Of a stretch of DNA of 64,000 bases, positions 26,101-40,500 are shown one piece after another. Source of the stretch: Panorpa germanica (taxonomy: Eukaryota; Arthropoda; Insecta; Mecoptera; Panorpidae); NCBI GenBank assembly GCA_963678705.1, contig OY783209.1:12462001-12526000 (forward strand), written 5' to 3'. Below the pieces are notes generated by a model. It was not told where the DNA came from. It searched no databases and saw nothing but the letters and a program-made list of their open reading frames with translations. The position numbers and the translations under genes were made by a program. The stretch's first letter is position 1, and every line of letters begins with the position of its first letter.

Positions 26101-26640
26101 TAGCTTTATTATTATTGCTATATTATCGTGAAATGTCCGTCCGGTCCAAAGGATGGCGTTAAATTGTTTTAAGCAGGTATGTCAACTAATTTTCTAATTC
26201 TTTTCCATGTTATTTTCAAAAGTTTACTATCGCAGGTTATGGAGGGCGTATCCTTCCGGCACTGCATCTATTACATAAAATGGGCCTAACTTCTTTGGCA
26301 GGGTAGGGGCTCTAAATGATGATCCGCCCATACCGACCGTACACATATTGGTGAACTTGCCCCCACGGGGGGGGCAAGTTTTCTGATAGTTCCCCTCTCG
26401 TAATCGTACGGTCCCGGGATCGAAACCCAGCCCCGCCGAATAAAAAACGTAAAAAAAAAATATCTCGCCATGACCCCCCTCCCCCCCCTGACCACACAAA
26501 CTCATATGCAGCGCGACGAACCCTGACCGCCCCCCCCCTGCGGAAAAAAACCCCTCCTATCCTAAAAAAAAAAGAAGCTACATTTTGCAATTTTTTTTAT
26601 TGATTTTTATTTTTTTTTTACATTTTTTTTTTAATTTTAT
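26101..26640 (-). repeat. GC and homopolymer-rich repeat fragment
   Basis: Runs of C, G, A and T of 8-10 bases alternate between 26355 and 26640. On the minus strand 26413-26427 reads GGTTTCGATCCCGGG, a good tRNA-like B-box, so part may be a SINE. Downstream on the minus strand a short segment reads LPKKLGPFYVIDAVPEGYAL, which loosely resembles the end of an LTR-retrotransposon integrase. Both readings are tentative. The homopolymers may also mark assembly uncertainty. Confidence 0.3.
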
Positions 26641-27419
26641 AATATTACATTAAAGAAATTTTGAAGTCAGTTTAGAAGCAGATTGAAAAAGTTCAGCTGA
26701 GTGGTGAAGACCTGAAATAAAAATACAAAGTCATAAGAGAGATGCATCTATGTATAAGGTGACAAGTCCTAAATAAGAATGATTACTTTGCACAAATTAA
26801 TTATTGTTATACTTGTGTAATTCGTCACCTAATATAATTATAGTTAGGAATGGTAAATAACTTATAAAAAAAACATCTGTCACGCCTAAGGAGGTGACTT
26901 TTACATTTTGGAGAAACAATATTATTTCTGTCATTTTATTTTTGGCTGTTGTATTTAACTATATAAGAATGGAACAGATAAACATAGGGACTTATTTGTG
27001 TATTGTTAAACACTGTAATTGTCATATCTTGGATTCGATAATAACCGAAGAACTATCAGCAACCAAGGTAGCTCTACTAGTAAGAGTACAAACGTACAAA
27101 GTAGGAGATAGCAATAGCACTCAGCATCGTAGCTGATTTTTCTTTCGTTATTATCAACTACAAGACACGTCAGTTTCGGTGTTCTCACGCAATTAGTACA
27201 CTTCATCATGAGAGGAAGTTTATATTTTAATGCTTATCAATATACACCAGTGTTTCAAAGAAGTGTACATTTGATACATCAATGTATACATGACCGTTTA
27301 CTAGTACTGGTCACAGTACAAGTGCATGTACAAACGGACATGACCAAGTCCAATGTTTCAGTTCCTATGCAACTATCACATTGAACCTAACATTTCAATG
27401 AATATCTACTATAGAAATA
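26641..27419. other. intergenic, nothing recognised
   Basis: Short frames at 26894-27136 and on the opposite strand are anonymous. The segment 27190-27235 (CATGAGAGGAAGTTTATATT and neighbours) is similar to 29928-29965, so it belongs to a low-copy local duplication. Confidence 0.4.
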
Positions 27420-28314
27420 ATATTTTAGTTCATTAATTTTATTTTAAGAAAATGAAAGTACAACATAATTTATCAATTTTAAACTAATTTCTTCCAATGT
27501 CTATGAGAACTACACCGCTACCTAATAAGATTACGATTATGCAAACAAATAATAAACTAAATTTGATAACAGCCAAACCAAGACAATACAGTAGAGGTCC
27601 AGAAATAGAACCCAAAGATGTTGCAATTTGGGTGGAGCAATAACGTAGACCACTGTTTCACAATCTACACTAACTATTGTACTTCAAATGACTCCTACAT
27701 AAGTTGTAGGACTTATAATTATAAATAAAGATATTTTAATAAAACTATAAACTTACTTGTAAGTTCGATAAATCAGGAGTCTGGTCGACGCTCTGCACCG
27801 CAGCATCATGCGGGATTTGCACCACGTAATCAGCTCTCTGGAGATGATGTCGAAGTTGACAGCGAAGTCTAGCAATACCTAGAAGTAAATGATTTTATAA
27901 TTAGTGAAATAATGCCAATGTATATTTTCGCAAAGAGTTTACGCCTGACTAAATTACGAAAGGTAACTATGATTACATTTAAATATACCCCTGACTAAAG
28001 TATTATAGGCAAATCTTTTAACGTAACAACTGGCTGTCAAAGTGACAGGTTTAATTAACACAACTTGATGCTAAGTCTAATTCTATAATAAAATATTTAT
28101 TAATCAAATGACGTTTCTTATAATATTTAATACAATTAAAACCACAAAAACGCTGTTTAATTAATTGGTCGTCATAAGCAACAATGACCTCGAGGTATGT
28201 TCTGTCAAACCATTGTATTCAAAATAACTCTTAAAGGAGTCCTAGTCCTTAGAAATTGAGTATTTATTAACGTAAATCGCTATTAAATATGTATTGAACT
28301 ATTTATAAACTTAC

Positions 28315-28414
28315 TTTTAAATGAAGTCTGGTTTAAGCTCTACACCACAGCATCATGTGGGATATGCAGCTCTCTGGAGATGACATCGAAGTTAACAGCG
28401 AAATCTTGCAATAC
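28315..28414 (-). repeat. duplicated exon pair member (with 27757-27878)
   Basis: This block and 27757-27878 are paralogous. Both contain GATTTCGCTGT- or GACTTCGCTGT-like starts, then TCATCTCCAGAGAGCTG, then a CATGATGCTG-like part, and both end at a GTAAGTTT donor. The copy here lacks about 13 internal bases. Both have splice-competent borders, so an exon was duplicated together with its flanks. Confidence 0.7.
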
Positions 28415-30398
28415 CTAAAAATAAATGATAAAATAAATTAATGTAATGTTACGAATCTTTCATCTATTCTTTATACAAAAATGTATTACATTAGGCAGCC
28501 ATTTTTATTCAAATAAATTAAACGACTGGCATTTCGACAAGTACTAGGTTAAGAAAATGATTTACAAATTACTCAAACATATTATTATGACTTAAAAACG
28601 AGTAGTAACGTTTTACTAACCTGCTAAGAAATTTTCAAACAAACTACATGTATGTATATACACAATTTAACAATAAAAGAAACAAAACTTAAAAAAACAT
28701 TATCACATAACGCGCTCCCATATGCAAAGACCACGATGGCTTCCAACTACGACGAATAATTATGAAAATAAGATAATTAGGAATAATTAAATGTAGTCAA
28801 CATGGACATCTATGAAACACCTCTGTAGCTTTAAGAAAGAAATATTTACCGACTACGAAAAATGTAGTGAGTTTTAGTGCCATCTGTTTTTAACAACATA
28901 CACTTTTAAAATAAATCTTCATGGTTACTTTCTGTACTAACTCTACAGTGTTGAAGAGTAGAACTTTGCTACTCAGAAGCATTTTTAAAAATAAATAAAA
29001 AAATCTTATAAAGGGCCCAACTCTAATATATTTAAAAGCCCTATTCTCAGCCAAATCGGTTATGAAGGTCCCGAAGCTACAGTTCTAGCCTGCCCATAAA
29101 TTACTATTTATATTAATATTTAAAATCAATATTAATTTTCTTTAAATCATTAGATTTAGCATAGACCAAAACCAAAATAAGAAACACCTAGGACCTAGGA
29201 AGCCATCAAATCATTATTAAAAAAAACATTTAATTGGGAACAATAATAAGTTAACATGTATTGATTTGTTTGGTTTCTTTTATGTTTAGAATTGAGATCT
29301 TATACAAAATGATTTATATTTTAATTGGTTAATCATCAATTAAAATGAAATTTATACTATATTAAAAATAATAATATTGTAGAACATTCTTTGAAATAAA
29401 TCGATATCACCATTTTTGAAATTTCAATTGTTTAAAAAAAAAATTTACCTAACGCCATATATAATAACAATTATTACATTAATTTTTTACAATATGTGGA
29501 AGTCTTGGAGGCCAAGCATTAATTTTGCCTGTTTTTATTTTTAATTAAGAGCAATTAAGAGGTAATGTTGGTCATTAAAATCATTTTCATTGTTGCACTG
29601 TTTAAATCTGCTCTCTTTAATATTTAATGTTTTTATGGCACCAAAGTCTTCCTATATCTGACCAACTAATATTTATAAATAATATTATTGATAAATTATT
29701 ATTTAATTAAAATTTCTTTTGTAGTTACAACAAGGCGATACCAAAAATTCTTACTTGATACTCCTAATATACAATTTAGACATGTTGCGAAAAACAAAAT
29801 GACTGTATTTTTATAACATTGCCCCTTACTTCATTTCAAGGTGGAAAGTCTACGGTTTCTCTCACAGTGGAACAGACTACTTGCGCCGCAGACTATTTCA
29901 ATATTCGTAATGTTCGCATCACTATATCATGAGATGAAGTTTCTACTTTAATGTTTATCAATGTATCACTGTATCGGACGTAATAAAAATGCATTTTGAT
30001 ATCTGTATTGTTTTCCCCTCTAAACGATCCGTTGTCCATGCTATATTCCATGGTCTTACAGTCTTCTTCGATACTTTAATATTGATCAACTGTAAAGACA
30101 AATCTTCATCTCGTTATGAAAGTAGGCTAATGCTACAAACACCCTACTGAAAAAATCGATAGTTTGTTCCAATGTGAGAGCATCAAAATTCTTCCGAACG
30201 AAACTAGATTATATTTCTATTTGAAATAAATAAAATTATAAACGTACTTCTAAAATTAATGGTTGAAAAACTAAATACACGATCGTTTAACATATGGTTT
30301 AAGATACGTTAATTATTTAATTATTATCTAAAAAATACTAAATAAAAGAAACTAAAATGTATCCTAACTTAAAATTACTAAACAATGAACAGATACAA

Positions 30399-30739
30399 TA
30401 TATACTCTTGTTAAAATTGATAAAAACATTGAATTTTTAATTTTAACAAAAATCAGATTTTCTCCATTCCTCGAGATGTAAGAAGGTTATACTCTTGTTA
30501 AAATTGATAAAAACATTGAATTTTTAATTTTAACAAAAATCAGATTTTCTCCATTCCTCCAGATGATAGAAGGTTATACTCTTGTTAAAATTGATAAAAA
30601 CATTGAATTTTTAATTTTAACAAAAATCAGATTTTCTCCATTCCTCGAGATGTAGGAAGGTTGTTAAAATTGATAAAAACATTGAATTTTGAATTTTAAC
30701 AAAAATTAGATTTTCTCCATTCCTCGAGATGAAAGAAGG
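30399..30739. repeat. second block of the 87-bp satellite, about four monomers
   Basis: Nearly four monomers of the same satellite as at 20.6 kb and in the same orientation, 7.8 kb away. The first is truncated. One copy carries CCAGATGATAG, and another lost a few bases between AGGTT and GTTAAAATT. All carry the AAACATTG form and show no 435-bp order. Confidence 0.92.
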
Positions 30740-31427
30740 AAATACATGTCAGAAATTAATACATGTCGTAGCAAATTAATGGCATTAGATTTTACAATAG
30801 TGACCCAAAACTGTATTTATATAAAACTGCACTCAAATATTAAACTATTTTTATTAAATTCGCAATGTTAAAAAAATTATCAAGGATTGTCATTTTTGTC
30901 CTTTTAATAATGGAATAAATTAAACGATATTTCAATAAAGAATTAATAAATCTATAGCTCAAAAATCAGTTGACAACACAATAAAGAAAAGCATTGAGCC
31001 TTAAATTCTAGAATTAATCAAAGATGAATAACATTTTTAAGGTGGAAGATGAGATGTAGATATACTTCTAAATGGTAATATCTTAAGAAGCTATTTAAAA
31101 AAACACAGTAAATATAATTAAAAAGTATTAATAATTTTTATAAAAAATGGGTAAGTACCTCGTAGATAGATCCTTATCATATACTTGAAGAAAACATGTG
31201 ATGATCAAGATTCTGGACAATGTGTCATGTCTCTTTCAGCAGTTAAGACTTCCAAGCACAGCGATTCTAAAAACATATTTTTAGACACATTTTTACTAAT
31301 AAGAAAATGTTAAAGTGAGTGAGTACAAAATGTACCTCGTCATTGCAAATAGTTCGTATCTGAATTTAAAAAAATGGCTTACATGTTTTAGTCAGGTTTT
31401 CAATCTTCCACGGCTACAGATTGCTTC

Positions 31428-34400
31428 CTGGTTAAGGAAGGAGTATACAATTTTGTAAAACATGAGCCGAGTTTTATGTATATTTCTGCAGAACCTTAAA
31501 TCTTGGAACTCATGTTATATACATTAATTAACATTTAAATGCCATTTTTTAATTGTTGAGCTTTCTAAATAATATGGCAAGAGATAGTGACATATTATTA
31601 TAAAAGTAACACTTAACAAACAAAAAAACGAATTTACAATTTTTTTCAACATTCTTGCATTCTAAAACACGATAAGTTTGATTTTAGTATTACAACATAT
31701 ATTTGAATAATTAAAAATAGCACAATAGTGTATAATATAACATTTGTTTCTCTTTAATATTATTAAGATACGCTAGGCTAGGTCTAGATCTAAATGAACA
31801 CTTCATAATTAATTCAGAATAAAAACGAAGAAATACTTCGGTATAATATCAGATTTTAGTTTTAAATAAAATACAGGTTTATATATATATATACAATACA
31901 AAATAATTATTTATATATACTAAAATATAATGATGGTAATGGTTTTAATTTTATTGCTTATATTCAAATGGTGCTGTTCTGATTTTTAATGTATTATTTG
32001 AATATTTGCAACGTTATTTTCATATACGCTAAAAATGAGAAACTGTTATGGCAGTTCAAATATTGATCATGTTTAATCCTCGCTCTATGAACCATGTAAC
32101 TAGAGAATCTATAGAAATATAAAAAAGATAAAATATAAATATACAATCACCGTGACAGAATGAATACAGTACAGTACATTAAATGTTTAGCTCCGAATAA
32201 AGCGAATAAAGGTTTTACAAGATTGTTTAGATTATAATGTCAAATATACGATATAGTTAAAAATTTGTGTATTTTAAAATTAGATATTGTACGTAGATTA
32301 ATATTTTTTATAACATATATAATAATAAGTGGTTCCATTCTTGGCAGTATTTATTCTTTTTTTAAAGCCTAAATAATTGCAATTTTATAAATATTGCTCG
32401 AAACATTTGAACGATTCAGCCAACATTCCTATGAAATTGATGTGGTGAACATTTTGTTTTAAATTTGACAAACATTTCAAATTATTATAGGTAAGGTAAG
32501 GTAAGCGTCCGCATATCAGCATGTATACAAGTCATTGCACGCATCATATTACGTATTCACTCTTCTGTATCGTAGGCATTATTCGAAGGCATAAGCAAAG
32601 CTATCTCCACCACTACAACGCATAATCCCGGTCCAGTGGAAATAATACTAAAATCCATTTGGCGCGACGAAGCTGACATATGCACGCATACCTTAACAGA
32701 GGCTTGGTTTGCTCCAACTGTATACTCAGAAAATTGAATTGTCATTTGAGAAATGTATAATCTAAGACAATAATTCTTTGTAGTGTAAAATTGGTGATAT
32801 TTTAAGAAACATATGGAATAAATTTTTAATCAGGTAAAACTGAAAGAAAAGAATTTTGTTACTATTAGAAACTTAGTGCCATACAAGTATAAAGGTAAAC
32901 CACTCCTAAGCTAATAATATATTGTTCATTTTTTTAATTTATTCATTTATTTATTTAACGACAGGCAATTTTTTTCAAATATATATATATTTCTTAAATT
33001 TGTAAGCAACAGTGCATGTTTTTTATTTTTACACTCCAAGCCAAAAATAAATTTAATATATTAGAATATTTTTTTAAGAAACATTAAATTTATCTATGTT
33101 TGTCCAATATGATCCTGAATTTACTGACCTTTAAAATAAAACTATATTAATGATTTTAAATGAATTAACGATAAACATGTAATTAACTACAAAATAATAA
33201 GTACATAAATGTTACAAGTTGTGATGTAACTTTTATATGGCACCGACTTTGCGATAAAGTTATATTAGTTACTTCAGGATCATAGAAACATACACAAAAG
33301 ATATATTTTTAATATCAGATTCAATTAGTATTTATCAAAGAACTCCTACAATTTTTATGTATGATTTTATTAAGAAAAATATAATAATATATATTTATAT
33401 ATTATTTTTAAAAGTAGGAATATTTTTCTACAATGAAAAATGAACGACTTTTGAATACCTGAGGTTCACAATCTACAAATCATTTCACAAATATTTCAAA
33501 TATTTATCGGCAGATTTAGTGTTTGTATATTGTGACAAACTGATATATCTTAAAACAGTAACTGATTTCTACAAGGCATAAATGAAATTTAATAAAGTGA
33601 TTAAATGGAAACGTAATTAAAAAGTAAATTGTGCATTACAGAAACGTGAAGATAAAAGTGTCGGTAAAAACATTTTGGTTCTGAACTCGGGAATTATGTT
33701 TCTCCGCTTAGTAATGTAATATTATTATAATTGATCTTTTAATTATATCAGAATTATTCGATTAGAATGTCCATTTGTAGCTGCAAGATTATCAGTTGCC
33801 AATATATATTTAAATATTCGATTTACCCAAGGATTTTCATTATTAATTATCCTAATTTCCAAAAAAAACCTTTTTTTATAGCTAATATATTTTATCTTTT
33901 GAAAGCACAAATAATATATTATACGTAAAAGTTGATTTACGCACAATTGAACTACTTGTTTTTTCTTTGGTCGAGACAATTTATTTAACACTATGAGGTT
34001 CATGCTAGTTTTAAAACTATGTACTTTAATTATGCACCTCCTAAAGTAACAAATAATTTTCAGATAGATTCTTCTTGTATTTTATTTATGATTTCAAAAG
34101 TATTGATTGTTTTTTTTTTTTTTATTTTTTGCAAGATTGTACCCACTCATTGACAGTCTGTAAATATGAACGAATTTCTTCATTGTAAATTTGAGGTTTA
34201 CTTTTATTCAAAATATCTACGAATTAAAAAATTATAAAATGACAATATTGTGTGACCTTAAAAATACAAAATTGTAAAACTATAACTATAAAATATATAA
34301 AATCTGTACATTTTTATGATACGTTAATTATACTTACGATAAGGAAGAAGTTTTATGTAATGTTAAATTAAAAAATAGTAAAATGTTTAACGTCTTCTCA

Positions 34401-34553
34401 ATAATGATATATGCGTTGCTGTAAACATGATTTTGAATAAAAGTAATTCTTTCTCTAAAAGATTTAATTTTTGAACTGAAGACAGTTGGCACAAACAGTG
34501 CGAAATTGTAAAGAAGGTCACGAGTGGCACTACAATTGCAGCACTGACCTTAT
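31428..34553. other. AT-rich intergenic region before flotillin-2
   Basis: Three kilobases with no supported gene. A short tract at 32490-32760 is less AT-rich and carries a 62-codon minus-strand frame (32557-32745) of ordinary amino-acid composition that matches nothing I know. A (TA)n run lies at about 31875. Confidence 0.5.
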
Positions 34554-37500
34554 TTAGACCTTAGCCCCGGGAATCTTGGACAAAACCTTCGATAAATCAA
34601 CTCCTGTTAGTGCTCCAATGGCTGGAGGCAATTGACTAACAAGTCTGCTGATTTCAGCTGTCGACGAATCATTTCCGCCAAGGAGAACGATTTCTTCCGT
34701 TTTTGCGAGAGGTGCAGAAACTTCCGCAGCAATCTAAAAATATAATACCATTTATATATTTTGTAATAATTATTATTGGGATTTTTTTTTTTAATTTATT
34801 TGCCTTTACTTTTATTCGTCATAGCCACCATCAAACATTTTTTTACATATTTCACATTTTATAATTCTATTTTAACTATAAAACTATTAACTATTAAAAC
34901 TATAATTTATGCATTCAAATATTGACATCTATCGTCAGATTTAATATTAATTTTGTACAGGTGAGTTGGAGTTTTACAATAATTACTTTTGATTCTGATT
35001 ATAGTTGATATAATTTTGCGGGACTCATTTCTAAACCATCTCTTCTTACTTAAATTTGGATGTAACATATAATAATCTCTTCCTTTTAACTGGTGTTTCT
35101 CAAATTGAAGTTTAATTTTTTGATTATATTAAATATTTCATATGAAGGTAATTTCGCTTTAATCTCAATTTCTAAATTTATTGATTCTTTTGCCAATTTA
35201 TCCGCAATTTCATTTCCTCTTATTACACAATGTCCCGGTATTCACATAAATTTTATGGTATTATTTATATTTATTATATTGAAATACAGTGCTTTTATTT
35301 TGCATGTCAAAATATCATTATTTGATTTGTAATCATTAGAATTTAAATTTTTTAAAACACTTAAAAAATCCGTTATTATTAAAATTTTATTATTGTTCAT
35401 ATTTTCATTAATTTCCAATGCTTTTAATATTGCTAATTCTTCTCCAGTATAAGAGCTAACTTTGTTATTTAATTTAAATTTCTCATATAATAAATGTATT
35501 TGTTCATATATAGCAAATCCTGCTTTATTTCTTTCTAAATAAATGGATGCATCTGTATATATTATTTTTGTAAAATTTGTATTAAATTGATGCATTAGGT
35601 TTAGAAAAAATTTCCTTATTTATCGCATTATTAAATGTTTTTGATAATAATTGTGTGTTAATACACATATATCCATGGGTTTAATTAATGATTCAAAAGG
35701 AATAGAGTATATAGGAGATTTGGAATTTCTTTGTATATTTAGATCATTTAATTTCATGTAACTATTTATTAAAATAGGTTTATTCTTTTTGGTCCAGTAA
35801 GAAGAGTTTTGAATAGATGTAGATAACAGCTTAATTTTATCAATAATTTGGAATTTCGATAATGATTCACATTTAACATAAAATTTATCTCTAAGGAGTT
35901 GGTTTCTAAATTGCAATATATTAGGATGTATATTTGCAGGTAGGTCTGACGTACCTTTGGAAGAGCGTCTAATACAATAGACATAATAGCAGCGTCACCG
36001 TATTGCTTGTAGACGGCGGCTTTCATGCGCATACGTTCAGCATCAGCTTTACCGACACTTGCGATGGCACCAGCTTCTGCAGCTCCGATAGCCATGATGC
36101 GATCAGCATCAGCGCGGGCAGCTGCCACTGTTTGAGTACTGTATATGAAAATAAAACAATTATTAATAGAAGTACCGGATTCCAAAGTTCCTTTTGGAAG
36201 AGGCAGGGTTTTTCATTTAATGACTATCAAGTAATTGTTAAAGCAGATATAAGTTTAAGAAGAAAAAAAATTATATTACATTATAATAAAGTAGATAGAG
36301 TAGTAAATAGAGTGTTGCATATGAATTAGGCGGTTTCAATTTATACATTTTATTTAAATGAATTATTGTCACATAATTGTTAAAATTGACTGTTTTAATA
36401 GTAAATAGGTATATACCGTTTTCCTTCAGCCAGCATTTGAACTTTGTAACTCTCTGCTTCTGCTGGTAAACGTACTGTTGCGTTAAGTTCACGTTCTTTT
36501 CTCATAACTTCTTGTACTTCTACTTCAATTTGTTTGCGACGTTCTACGACCTCAATTTGGATTTCTTCGTTTCGAATTCTTTGCTTAATTTTCGCTGCTT
36601 GTAATTCATAAGCTAACTGTGCTTCCGCTTTCTGCAGAGAAATAAATTTTGTTCAATTTCAAAACATATAATGACAACTGAAAACCAAGTCATTATATAA
36701 TGGAAATAATAACCTGTATTATAGGCGTAACTTACCGCCGTATTGACTTCCTGGTCGAAATTTGCTTTCTGCAGTTTGTACATACGCGAGTTGTCTTCAA
36801 TTTTCGTATCTGTTGAATATTTGATATCCATGGCAGATTTTTCACATTCGGCTTCCTATAACAGAAATCAGATAAAAAGAAATCAGTTTCGGTGCTTGTT
36901 TGAATCGCTCCCAATATTTCTATGCTGTATTGGATAAAACTTTCTTGAGAATTAAGAAAGTAGAGCAACTAGATAAATCTCTTACTCTGATGCCGGCATC
37001 CCTATTAGCTTCAGCAACTCCGGCATCGGCATCTCTTTTGACCATGGCGGTTTGAGCCTTACCCAGCGATGCCAGGTACTGGACATCATCGAAGACGTCT
37101 TTAATCGTGAATGACAAGATCTCGATACCCATTCGGCCCACATCTGGGGCTGCTACCTCCCGCACTAAGGCTGCGAACTGATCCCGGTCTTTGTACACTT
37201 CTTCTACTGTAAGAGTTCCTGTAAATGAAAGAAGAATAAGTAAATAATACCTTCAAAAAAACTCTAATACTCCAGTCAAAAATGTAAAGTCAGAAATACA
37301 AATAATGTAAGTTAGAAAATAACATTAATTTCCGTGTCACCCAGTGCTATTCAATAGATATACAGTCGGCCTAGCTGTTGCATGTTTTTGCTGTGAAATG
37401 CACCTTGTCATTTACCAAGGAAAATAATATAACTATTACAATAATACAAGCACGTTGTTGTTTGAGGTTAAGATTTTTTTAATATCAATTTACCTTGTTA

Positions 37501-40500
37501 TTACGACGTAAGTAAGGCCTAGAGTAAAAGCAAGTTTTGCTGTTCCCATCCACAAAAATGACATGTTATCACTCACTAATTACTTTTAATTGTTACTAAT
37601 AACATTTACACTCAGTATTTCACTTTATAATTAGGTCTGAAATTATATCGGAAATTTTTAACGCAGGCTTTAATGAAAGTAAATATTTGATTACAAAATA
37701 AAACAAAAGAAATATTTTTAAAAACCCGCAATTACAAAATGATGAAAGCGATTTTTTTAACGAAACAACAAAGCAAAAAAATAGTTTTGTTGGTTAAAAT
37801 GGATGAAGAAATAAAATGGTATATTTGCACGTTTCGAAATTGTTTGTAAATATACTCTCAGGTAGAAAGAAAATATTAGAAGGGTTAGCTTATCAACTGA
37901 AAGAGTTGTTGATTTAAGAGCTATGTTATATCTCCCACTACTATTTTCAGATTCCTTAAGATGGGAGCGAAAATTAAACAATAATATTTGCCTACATTCC
38001 CACCACTGAAAATATATGGCGGCTTTAAAAACAATGTACTATTTCTCGATATCTAATAGTTTCGTAATAAAAATTGTATATTCAATATATGTTAATTAAA
38101 ACATTAAACAATTAAAAAACATAGCCTCTATCAAAACAATAACAATTTGATTAAAAATAACTGACTTAATTATCTCGAAACGACCATCTAATAAAAAAAA
38201 CACGTTTACTAATCAACGATGTACAATTAAAGTGATTTAAACAGATTTTAATTAGTTTGACAGGAATCCTTCGAGTGGTGACGTATTTGCAGCGTTATCA
38301 CTTATCAGTTATCACTGACATGATAATTTCCCGCAATGCGGACCGATGTAAGAACAGATAGCAATCTAAAGCAGGTGTTAAGATCTTTGGACTCAATGCA
38401 TCGACAGTCGGACTTAAAAAACAGAATGTCAAGTGTCTTGTCTTGAAGAGATTACAGATTTTTCCAAATTGTACAATAAAATAAAATTGGTTAAAAAATA
38501 TTTATTCGTAATGACAAATAATATGAAATAGGAAACTATTAAATTGTCCTGGAGTTGCTCGATTTATAAGAAAACAGAAATTTATATTTTAAATACTTTA
38601 AAATATAATATATCAAATGCATAAAATAAAAATATAACCTCAAAACTATTAACACTTAAAACGTAAGCAAATGTCACTGTTAAATTTAATCACTTTTAAA
38701 TGAATATGTTCTTATGTTATTGAAGTAATATCACTAAGGAATTGCTTAATTAAATAATTACTATTTAATGAATAAAACGATTATTTTGTCACAATTGTCA
38801 CTGTCACGGTTATTTCCGTTCTCGTTCGACTATCTGTTGCTTGCTTCCTTATTCGAATGATTAAACACACTAGGTAAACACAATTCATACAAATCTCGCT
38901 ATTGATAATAATTGCACCACGTGGTGTAACAGTGTGCCAGACCTGCTGGAAGTAATGGAACTGTGCAGCTATTGAATATGCTACTCTAATTCTATGCAAT
39001 ATGATAGAAGGTTACTAGATCTAGCGTCACAGAACCAATGTATTTATTATGACTCCTGCATTTGTAATTCTCCAAATAAATTGCATAAACTACATTTTTT
39101 GCAATATTCTTTGTCACTATGAAACAAAATTTTTAAATAAAATATTATTGTCATCTGTCATATTTATTAAATGTTAACATTCCTACAATAGTTAAGTATT
39201 TAACTGCTAGAATTTTATTCAAACATTAAATTAGCGAGGTTAATTTATCCTGCCATGAACTGAATTATTATTTGGAACCTACGCATCTTATAAATATGAA
39301 TAGCAAATTTGGCTGCTGTATTCTTATTAAGCTATTTTGTTGAAAATTAATTTTAATGATTCAATCAAGTAAATTGCAAATATTAAAGCACCTTCAACGA
39401 TTATTGTTGCATGACAATCGTAGGCAATTCAATTACACTATTGAGAAATATAGCAACGCTGTCTATTTAAATTTAAATTAAAAAAAATGTTTATTGTCAG
39501 AAATTATTAACAAAATGTTTATTACTTACAAAATAGCCTAATAAAATCTTTAATTTATGTTGCCATTGCTATCCCCACTCTTTTAAAAAACATATCAACT
39601 CTAAAACTTTATTACTAACTGGTCAAACAATCAAAACACAATAAAAACTTTCCTAATTTATTTCACTACAATATATTAGTTTCTTCTTAATCGATAGAAT
39701 CGTTCTCGAGATACATGTTAAAACTATGCTTTTATTATACTTGGTTGGTTTAAAATCTCGCTTCAAAACTGACCAAAATATTTGAAATATTTTAATTAAG
39801 TTAAGGAGACATACTCGTATATTAACATTATATTTAAATTTTATCAAATTCTGTAGAAACATGGTTTTACTAACAAAGTATCTTAAAAATACCCAGTAAA
39901 CAATTTGATGAACTTTGGCTCTTTGGCTGACGTTTCTATCACTATTGCACTTCAATGGGCTAATTAGAAATATCCTCATTTTTCAGTGGTCGATTTTTCA
40001 ATTGTTGATTAAAATTGATGTTAATAAATGTGTATTGGCGTGTCTATTTTATTAAATATCTAAATGTTGACGGATATATAGCAATTAAAAATTTGAGTTG
40101 GAGTTTTACCGTAAGAAATGATCGGCCATTTGTATGACGTGAAATGTATTTTATACGTCAGTTATTTGTTGAGTAGGTCAGTGCTGTGGTAATGTTTTGT
40201 AGCTGTTGGTAGTCAAAATAATCAAGTCAAGTCACAGAATAATAAGTTTTTATTTTATTTAACCTGTTACGGCAGACATAATATTGGAATTTTATTGTTA
40301 CTTGAAATAGCTGTAAATAATATTTAATATTTTGATATATTACCATATATCAAAATATTGACATATAGCAGAGATTTATGATCTGTGAGGTTGGTAACCT
40401 GTAAACTTGTCAGAGTTCTGTCAAGAATATCTCTTTTTGTTGTATAAAAGAGATAGCAACTAGCGGTTATGGAATGTTGTACAGCGTTGAATCCCTTTAA

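Larger units (their letters stand above)
27420..31427 (-). ncRNA. candidate spliced non-coding RNA, minus strand
   Basis: A chain of exon-like blocks with good borders runs right to left: 31383-31427 (acceptor TTCCTTAACCAG, donor GTAAGCC), 31159-31266 (acceptor TTTTTAG, donor GTACTTAC), 28315-28414 and 27757-27878 (both with T-rich acceptors and GTAAGTTT donors), then 27652 to about 27420 with AATAAA at 27438-27443. Exons two and three have stops in all frames. The last two could join into a frame ending in a hydrophobic segment with CLGLAVIKFSLLFVC. I therefore favour a non-coding RNA, or a decayed gene whose last exons stay open. The intron between exons two and three carries a block of the 87-bp satellite. 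Confidence 0.4.

Noticed and set aside
26227..26590. Overlapping 69-92 codon minus-strand frames
   Set aside because: All three frames are open because of homopolymer runs. Only a short tail loosely resembles a retroelement integrase.
38781..38999. 72-codon minus-strand frame in a flotillin-2 intron
   Set aside because: No family resemblance and no convincing splice borders.
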